DNA of 60,000 bases from Owenia fusiformis (taxonomy: Eukaryota; Annelida; Polychaeta; Sabellida; Oweniidae), in the NCBI GenBank assembly GCA_903813345.2, contig CAIIXF020000005.1, positions 746,001 to 806,000 on the forward strand, written 5' to 3'. This document shows, in pieces, positions 26,001-38,000 of this stretch. Both the position numbers and the translations under genes were made by a program. How positions within the stretch are numbered: position 1 is the stretch's first letter; the number at the start of each line of letters is the position of its first letter. The notes under the pieces are model-generated. The model was not told where the DNA came from. It did not search any database and saw only the letters and a program-made list of their open reading frames with translations.

Positions 26001-29000
26001 TGTAAACAGTCCATGTGATGTAAGAGTCACATAGTATTTGTTCATCATATCCTGTTTGTTTGTTTGTTTAATTGGATTATTACTTGATTATTATCGCTTT
26101 GTTATCATATCTGCATATACAACTCGTTAACACATTTTTAACCATTGGACATCTCATCCAGTCAGGAAAATATTTGGGATGTAAAATTGAAAGGTGGAAA
26201 TTAATTTGGAAACTTGTAACGCTGCCCGGGAATGCTGTTTACTGAGTGAGTTTTCAAACTTTGATATACATTTATTCAGAAAGTGCATGGTGCAATGTGG
26301 GTTTTTAATTAGTTAATGAAATATTCTTCATGAGGGACTGAAATGATACACTCAAGATCAACCAGAACAACGGCAACGCCAAAGCGTAGCAAATCCCATC
26401 GAACAGAAATGGCTGGCATTTTTACAAACGAAATATATAGCAAATATCATAAAACAACACACCAGAAAGGCCACCATTTTCAAAATGGTTAGCCAAGTTG
26501 TCATCAGAAGAAATAATATGCTTTTAGTAGCCACCTATAAAATTTTTGAAAAATCGCACACATGTACTTGTGAAATAAGTAAAAAATGTAAAAATGACAG
26601 CCATTTTTTAAAATGGCCGCCTACTGTCCGAAGTGTCATGAGACAGTGTGCAAGGCTCGTGAGTATTCACATATCAAATATGAACAAAATCGCTTCACTA
26701 CTTTTCAAGTCATAGTAAAAACGAAAAAATGGTGGTCATTTTTCAAAATGGCCGCCTACTACCCAAAGTGTCATTAGACATTGTGCCATGCTTATAGTAT
26801 TCACATGTAAAATATGAAACATACCAAATATGAACAAAATCGCTGAACTACTTTTCGAGTTATAGTAAAATATGTTAAAATGGCAGCCATTTTTCAAAAT
26901 GGCCGCCTACTACCCAAAGTGTCATTAGACATTGTGCCATGCTTATAGTATTCACATGTAAAATATGAAACATACCAAATATGAACAAAATCGCTGAACT
27001 ACTTTTCGAGTTATAGTAAAATACGTTAAAATGGCAGCCATTTTTCAAAATGGCCACCTTCTACCAAAAGTGTCATTAGACAATGTGACATGCTTATAGT
27101 ATTCACATACCAAATATGAACAAAATTGCTTCACTACTTTTCGAGTTATTGTAAAATACGTTAAAATGGCAGCCATTTTTCAAAATTTTTTCAAAATGGC
27201 TGCCTTCTACCAAAAGTGTCATAGGACAGTGTGCCATGCTTATAGTATTCACATACCAAATATGAACAAAATTGCTTCCCTACTTTTCGAGTTATAGTAA
27301 AATACGTTAAAATGGCAGCCATTTTTCAAAATGGCCACCTTCTACCAAAAGTGTCATTAGACAATGTGACATGCTTATAGTATTCACATACCAAATATGA
27401 ACAAAATCGCTCCACTACATTTCATGTTATAGTAAAATATGTTAAAATTTTAATATCTACATTTGTAGCTTTATTAATGTCCTTTATAATTTTTTTACAC
27501 TTAAAACATATTGCTATTACAGTTTTACATATTGTACCTAAATTACTGTAAAATCGGCACTAAAATGGCCGCCATTTTGAAATGAGCGGCCATTTTGAAA
27601 ATCGGCTTTCGAGCAGAACTTCTACCCCCATAGGGTATATGTGTACAAAATATGAACAAAATCGGGCCAAAGGTATTTGAGTTATTGCCCGGATGGACGG
27701 ACAGACGGACGGACGGACGTACGGACGGACGGACGTACGGATGGACGGACGGAGGCGTTCCCTATATCCCTTCGAACTTCGTTCGATGGGATAAACATAT
27801 GCTGAGTGTAAACTCCTGGTCCCTAGGGGGGGAGGGGGTAAACTGTTTAGGAGCAAGAGCTATCAAAGGGAGATTCTTTTTTCAGTAAACTACAGTATAT
27901 ACCTACTTTTGGGTCACCCTATATTTGCATCATACATGTACAAAGGTATAATTTTGTTTCGTTAAGTGAGAGCATGGGCTTTCAATTAGAGCTACATCTA
28001 TTATAATGTACAAGGTTCTGACCAATCAGTATAATCTTGCATTGGATTTCTGGAACACCCCTCACTCTACTGTACTTGTGGTATATGAAGCTTGGGGATT
28101 ACATGAGCTTGAAGCAAAACAAAAATGAGTAGGGCTGAACAAAAATATGTTTACATCACTTGCATACTAACACTCATTCAGATCTATTCACTTCTTCACG
28201 ATCTAATGACAAAATTCTATAGACATTTCTCGCTCATTTTTTAGTAGAACAATGTTTTATAGACTTTTACGCTCAAAGGTCTTTATCAACAAATAATAAA
28301 TCTTTTATATTTAATGTATAAAAGACTTCTTTATTTTCAAACTGACACTTGGTTTCTTGTATACAAGTTGGTAAATATTTAAGTTACAACTTTTATATTT
28401 CATAGACTTAATGGCTTAATGCAAAGTACAGTCCAATGGTTATTATTATAATGCACTGAAAATAGGAAATTGTGGTATACTGTACATGTAGCAGAAACAC
28501 AAGAAATGCTGAATGGGGCTACATGTAAATTAGTCTTTATTTATTTTGTAAACAGCTGCCATAGAGTACATATTAGGGTAACAAGTGCAAGGGTATAACA
28601 TGTTAAAAATTGCAGTTAAAATGGAACACAATTAGAATTGTCGTGGTAACAGGTTTGTATTCATCATTATGATGTCATAAATATCCCTTAACAACTGTTC
28701 AACTGTTGTTTCTCATTTCAGTTTTTGGATATGCAACTGGACACAGATAAGGATGCAGACGCTGAGGATGTTGCCATAGTTGCAGCAGCACAAGATGGAG
28801 ATATGGCCATGGTGACGAGGTTATTAGATGAAGGATGTGATGTTAATAAAATAGGTGAGTAAAACAACATCTTAATTGTTATATTTTAAAACACTCCGCC
28901 AACCAGGAAGTTACCTTACAATTTTAAATGAGTTGTAAATCATAGATCTATTTTAAAATGTTAAGGTTTTAAATTATATTCTATTCAAATTCTATCATTG

Positions 29001-32000
29001 TTAAATTATATATCTGCTTTAAATTTTATGTAATGTGCAAAAAGAAAACATACCGGTACACTCTTGACTATATTCAGAATTGTGTATTAATATTTAATTT
29101 CGAAAAACCATGGGCTTTCAAGAGAAAAACTTAATATAATCCACTAAATCATTGGAGGGAAAAAAGGAACCATTAGGAAGTTTTTAATGTAATTACTGTA
29201 TTAAGTTTAATACAATAAATGTATTCTTTATGATTGAACTCCTTAAATAAGAGACGAACAAGGATGTATTGTGTTATCAGCAAATAAATTGATACCTGAA
29301 TAAATCAAATGGATACACATGTATTATACATTACAGAACCTCAACATGAAAAAGAAATATATAAAGAGACAGATAATTCAATTCAAGTCTAAACAATTGC
29401 ACATCACTTCTACATAAACTAACTGTATTGAATGTGAGCATAGTGGTATAAAGAACAATGTACAATGAAATACTTCAAAGCACTTCAATGTTTTAACAAT
29501 ATGGAGACTGATAAGAAAACAACTGAAAATTCTAGGTTCAAAACATTGTAATGCCATACTTGAAGTTGTAAAGGATGTTACCTGTTACAAGACCATGGGG
29601 CAATAAAAGGTTAATAAGCCAATTAAAGCAGATATAGCTGTGTATCTACACATGTAATAAAACTGTAATTATTCATGATGATGTAAAGGATGTTATATAT
29701 ATCTTTTATTGACTCTTTAGATGTCATATCATGACATATTAGTCACTTAGGTAGAGCAGTTCTTCCCATTGTCGAGTTGAAGAACTGGTATCTTTATCCT
29801 GGCTAGAACCATAGACAATTCTAGCCAGCACCAGCCTTTTATCGAGTTAGCAGCACTCTAGTAATCGCCGGTATAGGTCAGCAGTCATAGGTCAAAGACA
29901 AATCACAAGAAGTGCTGTGACCTGGGTTTGAACCCAAGACCTCTACTTTTCAGCTTGAAGCCAGACTTCCTGCTTTTCAGACCAATGCCTTAACCACTAG
30001 GCCAACCCGGCCGATGGGACAACAAATAACTCAGCTGGTAAGTTCCTCTCCTTCCACTCCCCTACCCCATTTGTAGCTACATATCTAATAAAGCAATTGT
30101 GCATTTTAGGTCCAAAGCAATGCAATGCCATGCATAAAGCAGTAAAGAATGGTCACCTAGAAATGGTAACTCTACTACAAGAGCATGGGGCAGATGTAAA
30201 TGCTCCAATGACAGACCAAACAGGCCACTGCCCTCTCACAATATCTGCAGTCAATGACAATGTGGACATTATGCATTTCTTGCTTAAGGTAATATATAAT
30301 AAATAAATAAGCTTAAGCTAGGTAGAGTGGGAGTTATAATATGATTAAGGTAGGCAAATTGTGAATGGCCTCAGATAGACTTTTTGGATTATGTTATAAA
30401 CACAATCTATATTTCCCCCTCCCTCATTAATTGGATTCTTCAACAATTGTTGACAATGGGACCCCATCCCTAAAGTACCTGTTACATTAGGCCATGTGAG
30501 ATCACCATGCACCATTGTCTGAATAATTTGGGCCATTAATATTCTAATTAATTCATAATTGATTCTTGTATTGGGGTGAGGGGGGCATCTTGCTTTAAAA
30601 CTATTTGTTTTACCCACCTTGTATCAATACCGTGCCCCGGCCCCAAGGTATTCACATGGTGGAGAATGGTGAGCCCACAGCCCCACATGGCCTAATATGA
30701 AAGCTCAATAAGTAAGACTTACAATTTATACTTTGCAGAGTAAAAATATCAAAATAAACCAGGTGACAAAGGATCAATTGAGAAGTGCCCTCCATATAGC
30801 AGTATTACATAACAACCCATCCTGCATCAAACTCTTGCTATCGTACCATTGTGATGTCACAATGAAAGACTTCACTGGAAACACACCCATTGGATTGGCT
30901 GTTGTATGCAACATGAAACCCTGCGTGGAGGAATTTGTGCATCATGGGTGTAATATGAATGTGTTATCGTACCCTGATCTACACATAAGCCCAGGGCTAT
31001 ACTGGAAACCACATACCCTCGTAGAAACAGCCTTACTCAACAGGAATCAGAATATGGCAGAACTCTTAGTAAACAATGGTGCAACTGTTGGGAACATCCA
31101 GGATTATGTGAGCCATAACAGTAATTACACAACTGAAAGGGTGGTCATATTACGGGATGACGCCAACTTATGGGTCAAGGAGAGGAAGCAACATCCCAGG
31201 CCACTAAGTGAACTCAGTCGTTATCAAATCAGGAAGCTATTAGGTAGTAATATGACAAGCAAAGTGATGTCATTGCCACTGCCTTCAATAATGCAGCATT
31301 ACTTGACGAATATTCATTGTGAATAGTTGAAATTACGCAAGCAATATATATATGATATGGCTACATGTATACTGTACATTTCAAATCTTTTTTAACCTTC
31401 ATATATTATACTATAATTCATATTTTAGTTATTGTTCAATTCTCTCATATGGCATATTCTAATTTTCATATATTGCTCAATATTCTCTTATATGCCAAAA
31501 TTCATATTTCTTAAATCATTTTCAAGTCATTTTCAATCTCAATAAAGTGTTCATTTGATTAATTTCAAACTCGGCGCCAACTTGCAATTTTAAAATCATC
31601 AACAATTCACAATGCAATGTGCATATACAAGTTCATCAAATGATGTCAATGGTCATTAAGTGCATCTATTATAGCATGTATATATTTTTAATAGATTTTG
31701 TACTGGTTTTGTAAGTGATCTTTTCTAATAAATGTTACTTATGAAAATATTTGAACTTTCTTGTAACAATATAGAAATACAGATAGATGGTGCTAATTGT
31801 ATTTATGTCAACCTGAAGAAGTAATAACTAAATCTATTGATAGATGTCTCTGCAAATATCAAAATTTTCACTTCGCAAAAAAATTCAAAATGAGACTATA
31901 CAGATAGATGTCTCAACAAATATCACATAACCATTTACCGAAAGAATGGTTTTAGAAGAAGTGGATGGGATCAGAGGGAATAGAAAAGAGTGCTAGGGGC

Positions 32001-35000
32001 TGTAAATTAGAAAGAAAATGCAAGTTCTTGAACTTACCACTCAGTAGAAAGTTGGTGAGACACATAGATGGTCTGCTGTTGACATCTACTGGTGTGATCC
32101 TATAGGCCCCTGTACATTGATGTAACTCTGTAACACAGTAACACTATGTTTATTTGGGTGCTGCACAAAAATGCTCCCTTGAAAATCCCTTTGCACAAAT
32201 GAAATTCATATGAATCAGGCTATTTTCAAAAAGGTTTTGATCAGTGTGATACATTATACCTTATACCTTATACTCAATTACTTGCATATTCAATCAAACT
32301 ATTTTAAACTCCACCAGAAAGTATAAACTACATGTACAAAATTCAGTACCAACAAAAAGTTAATAAAAGCAAGTCCAATGTACTATTAAAGAGCCCCTAT
32401 TCTTACTTTCGAAAATGGATTCTAGCAATACTATCCCACATAAATCTATTAGTTGAGATTTGATTAACGTGAGTTCTTGTGAGAAAATGAGGATTTTAGC
32501 AAGGGTGCATTAACTCAACATGGGGGGACATACACCATTGACTTAGCGAGGGGATACCATCAGGTATGTAACCATGTGAAGTCAATGCACCCTTGCTGAA
32601 ATCCTCATTTTCTCAGAAGAACTCACATCAAGTAGATTCCTGTTGGGTAATATTGCTAGAAGCCATTTTTGTTAGTTAGAATAGGGATTCTTAAACAGGT
32701 CATTAAAGCTTAACTAAGGCCTTTTTGAAATTTTTATTTAGAACTAATAATAAACAGACAGAGTTGATAGATTTAATTCAAAGAGTAATTTAGTTTTAGA
32801 GACATAACACCAGGCCTGTCAACTTGGGAACACCTAACCTATCTGCTTATTTCAAATTTATCTTACACAGTACAGCTATATACATGATGGTACATGTATA
32901 TTTATAATATGCAATATGTACATGTATATTTTATTTGCAGATAACTGAAGATCTATAAAGTGCCATAGAACTACCACTAAGGTTATCAACAACAACTCTT
33001 ACCTACAAAATTTGACTTAGGATTGCACCATTTTAAACTAACTGACTCCAGGCACAAGTCTTCCTTGGATGGGATCAATACACCATCAGCGTGGCCTGGA
33101 AAATATTTACATATACATATCAATACACCATCAGCGTGTCCTGGAAAATATTTACATATACATATCAATACACCATCAGTGTGTCCTGGAAAACATTTAC
33201 ATATACATATCAATACACCATCAGCGTGTCCTGGAAGACATTTACATATCAGTACACCATCAGCGTGTCCTGGAAAACATTTACATATACATATACATAT
33301 CAGTACACCATCAGCGTGTCCTGGAAAACATTTACAAATACATATCAGTACACCATCAGCGTGTCCTGGAAAACATTTACATATACATATACATATACAT
33401 ATCAGTACACCATCAGCGTGTCCTGGAAAACATTTACATATACATATCAGTACACCATCAGCGTGTCCTGGAAAACATTTACATATACATATCAGTACAC
33501 CATCAGCGTGTCCTGGAAAATATTTACATATACATATCAATACTAAATCAGCGTGGCCTGAAAAATATTTACATATCAGTACACCATCAGCGTGTCCTGG
33601 AAAACATTTACATATCAGTACACCATCAGCATGTCCTGGAAAATATTTACATATACATATCAATACACCATCAGTGTGTCCTGGAAAAATTTACATATAC
33701 ATATCAATACACCATCAGCGTGTCCTAGAAAACATTTACATATCAGTACACCATCAGCGTGGCCTGGAAAATATTTACATATACATATCAGTACACCATC
33801 AGCGTGTCCTGGAAAATATTTACATATACATATCAATACACCATCAGTGTGTCCTGGAAAACATTTACATATACATATCAATACACCATCAGCGTGTCCT
33901 GGAAAACATTTACATATCAGTACACCATCAGCGTGTCCTGGAAAACATTTACATATACATATCAATACACCATCAGCGTGTCTTGGAAAACATTTACATA
34001 TCAGTACACCATCAGCGTGTCCTGGAAAACATTTACATATACATATCAGTACACCATCAGTGTGTCCTGGAAAACATTTACATATACATATCAGTACACC
34101 ATCAGCGTGTCCTGGAAAACATTTACATATACATATCAGTACACCATCAGCGTGTCCTGGAAAACATTTACATATACATATCAGTACACCATCAGCGTGT
34201 CCTGGAAAACATTTACATATACATATCAGTACACCATCAGCGTGTCCTGGAAAACATTTACATATACATATCAGTACACCATCAGTGTGTTCCTTAAAAC
34301 ATTAACATCACATATCATATTTTTATCTAATATTTCATTCTTTCAATTTTTGCTCACAGAAATATACAGTTGCAAAAGAAGTCATGTTATCTAAGAATGT
34401 AAAACTGGTTAAATCCAATGTATCTATACATAATTTTACTGTCTGTGTGAGGTGTTCTTAGTCTCACTGTGGAGAGTGTTCAACAGTCGGCGGTTTGTGT
34501 TCAGCATTCAGCTCTATAACAAATGACAGGTGGTGACATTTTAGCATTTTAATGTCTTGTTGCACCCTGTCAAGAGCAGTGAGTTATGATCAAAATAATT
34601 AAAGTCTTTTCTGTTTTTACTATTAGAAATGATTTATATTTTCCATGACATTTAAAATGTCTGTGCCTGCATTAACATCATCAGCCTAGAAAAGCAACTT
34701 GTTTATGAATACTAATTCATGATCATATTCTATTCAAGTCCTATTGTAGATCTTATTGCTCAGATTAATGAACATATGTAACAAGAAGACAGAACTGAAA
34801 ATGCTGAGATAAGTTGCATTCATCCATTTCATCATACAAATCATGGTATGGCTATACAAACAAAAAGAGTACATGGCTCAAGCATCATGATAAACCATGA
34901 CATCTCATTTCTTCCCAGCTCTGAGACAGAAATATGCGATGAGTATCAGAATGGGCTCAAGTACCAATACTAGTACTACTTAATGCAAAGTTCCCATTCA

Positions 35001-38000
35001 CACGGCTAGACCAATGCAAGAAGGAATGTGGCGACATCAACAAGCTGAACCTACTTTTGGCAAATGGTTGTTGTGGTAAATGGGAAACAATTGATGAGGT
35101 TCTTGTCACCAAAGGCTAATGGCTTTAGTAGGCACCCTAAGACTGGATGCTTAAAGTTGTTCAAATACTATGCAGATATATGACAAGGTCTGCCAATGAA
35201 AAATGGAGATATTTAAACTAGGTTGTTTATCATGCATAAAAGTAGTATGGCTTAAGGACATTTAATGATATTATAAAAGCAACAAAAATGAGATGCTCTC
35301 CATATGAACTTGCTGATAGCATTCTCAGAGGTGCTTTTATTAATCTTATAACAACAGATACATTGCCCACACAGAAAGAGTAACATAAACATTAAAAACT
35401 TTTAACTTATTATTATAATCAATTATCTTTATATACATTTTTCAACACAAATTTAGCAAAAGTGCCAAAGGAGGAAATAGTAATGCAAAACACAGCAACA
35501 CAAAGACAAATTGTTATATCATAATTTATTATTATTTGTATAATAGTTATAGTAGACGTGTCTTACTTTAATTTTTAAAATCTGTGGAAAACAAAGTGTT
35601 TACTGACTACTACGTACAGGGTGATCCAGAAGCAACATCAAATGTGTTGCCATTTTAACACTATTTGACTAATCATCTTAAAACTTGGTACAGATGCTCT
35701 TCAAACATTACTGAGTTAACATATAAAAGATAAAGCTTCTACTATTTGATTGGTTCATTTCATGGATACTTTGGTAACCCGATGTGACGTCACCCGGGGT
35801 AAACTTAATTTTGCGAAAGAAATGAAACTCGCTTGACTTGATAAACTAAAATAACAATCAATTATTTTTCAATATATTTTTTATTTGTTTCATGTTGCCA
35901 TTGGAAGGTCAAAGTAGTATCACATATAATGCCAAACACTCTATTTTAGTTGATCATTTTATTTTCTGAGAAAGTGGTCAACCAAGCATCACAATAGCAA
36001 ATGTACAACCAGAACGGATAAACTTTTTTTACTGGATGACACCCAGCACACAAGGGCATCCTGACAACCAGTATTGTGGATGCGTTAGGACTGCTACAAC
36101 CTGAGCATGCCCAATATTTCCGCAATCTTGCCCCAAGTGACCTTAAGTTATATTGTGAACTTAAATGGGAGCTAAGTGGGATCAGTTTTCAAACTTCAGA
36201 TGATCTAAGAAAAGATATTGTTGGAGCATTCCAAAAATGAGTTGTCATGGATTTCGAGATCAGTTAGCAGAGTGCTTACTACCACAGACTAATTCTTCAG
36301 GTCCATGGTTTTACGATGAAAAACATATTACTATGTGGCAGTTATGAAGGGTAATGATGTAAGCAAACTAGTAATTGAGCAATTAAATGATTAATGATTT
36401 TAATAATATAAAAGTGTTTAAAACTAACACAATATTGTCTTTATTAATTTTTTTTTCATTTTATTTTTTGCTAAACAAATAATTTGCCCTGGTGACATCA
36501 CATAAGGTTACCATAGTTACCATAAAATCAACCAATTAAATTGGAGAACCTTTATATTCATGGTATACAATTAGTAATGTTTGAGGAAGATCTGTAGCAA
36601 GTTTCACGGAGATTGAACAAGTAGTACTGAAATGGCAACACCTTTGACATTACTTATGGATCACCCTGTACACTTGACTATGATCACCCTGTACACTTGA
36701 CTATGATCACCCTGTACACTTGACTATGATCACCCTGTACACTTGACTATTATTATATGCACACATATATCAAAGGTGTCAACAATGTCTTCTCTAGTTG
36801 TTTTTTCCATCTCCTGTATAAATATTTCATCCACAGTATACAGCATATGCTCCAGGTACCAAACATGAATAGAACCATTCCTCTTCCGAGGTCCCACATC
36901 CATGTCAACATTTGGTATATGCATCAATCTGTCAATTATGATGGTGGATCTGTTTTATTTATAGAATTGCTGACTTGGCAAGCTGTAAAACAATAAATCA
37001 AATCTATCAAATTGAGCAAAGGTAACAATGGAAAAGTAAAACTATGAACAAGCTGTCGTTACTTTTACTAGGTCTTATGGTTTATACGGGTTTTATGGTT
37101 TCACACGGATGATTATTATTAAATCATGCAGATAATTATATTTAAGCATCTTTAGCCAACCTGCCAAAGATTGTATTTAATGAGATAGTGGCGGAAACAT
37201 GTTATTCATACGTATATACTTATAAAGCTGAAGATGCATATGGCATATCTCTAGAACAAGGCCATAAAATGAAGTCAAAATTAAGTTAAAACAAAGATCC
37301 TATATACAATAGAAGAGAAACTGAATTACCTTCCTTCCCATGTTTTATCCCCGCTATGTATGCGCATACAACTGCAATAGCTGCAGCAAACACAAGTAGT
37401 AGCACAAGAGCTACGATGCAATAAACACAGAGACGCCTTTTTATACATGGCCTACTGCGGTCTTTTTCTAATGTTGTCATTGTTGCTTTTGATGCCATTC
37501 TTACAGGTGATTCTGACCACTCTGACCAATCATCCATTTCCTCTAATTTTGTATCGTAAGTGTGGACGTCATCAATTGTTTGGTAAATTGGAACTGTTAC
37601 ATGGTCATTGCTTTTTCTTGCTTCGTCAGGATCATCAAACCTTTTAACTAGTTTGTGGAATTCCTCATTATGGGTATTATCATTGCAATATTTGTGAATA
37701 TTCGGCTTTTGACAGTTTTTATAGTTGCAATCAGTTTCTTTCTGATGCGACATTTTGAAAATCTTATATTTTTTATATGTAATATTTGCAGTAGCTACGT
37801 ATCTTGATTTGGCAAAAGTTCAAATGTTTGTGTATTTAAATAGTTTTTACAGGGTGGATCAAAACAAGTCAGATTTGTAAAAGATCAAAGAGTGAACCAA
37901 GATAAAAAAATACATTGTAGTGCCTCATGAAATGAAACTAAAAAATTAATGATTAAACAAGTCTCATGTAAAAGAACAACTTATATTAGAAAAAGGTCAA

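Larger units (their letters stand above)
23017..26031. repeat. Tandem duplication of about 1.4 kb, each copy with its own insertion
   Basis: Copy 1 is 23017-24399 and copy 2 is 24400-26031. Both start AACAAGACCATGCCAT and end near CATGTGATGTAAGAGTCAC, with high identity over about 850 bp. Copy 1 carries a palindromic block at about 23890-24300; copy 2 carries the GIY-YIG element at 25237-25869. Both insertions sit near the same relative point, in A-rich sequence. Confidence 0.85.

Noticed and set aside
27560-27888. Frames with [12 protein letters not shown] or [12 protein letters not shown] runs (also 4554-4865)
   Set aside because: Translations of GACG microsatellites.
33023-34394. Long plus-strand open frames (up to 424 residues) made of repeats such as [16 protein letters not shown] or [14 protein letters not shown]
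   Set aside because: All three plus frames and one minus frame are open because the unit length is a multiple of 3 and lacks stops. They are translations of the acceptor array, not genes; only the minus frame continues into a real exon.
36730-36927. Minus-strand frame [20 protein letters not shown]... as an exon of the membrane-protein gene
   Set aside because: From the acceptor at 36983 the compatible phase reads to TAA at 36936, and this frame has an in-frame TAA just upstream, so it cannot be joined to exon 37330-37753 by visible splice sites.
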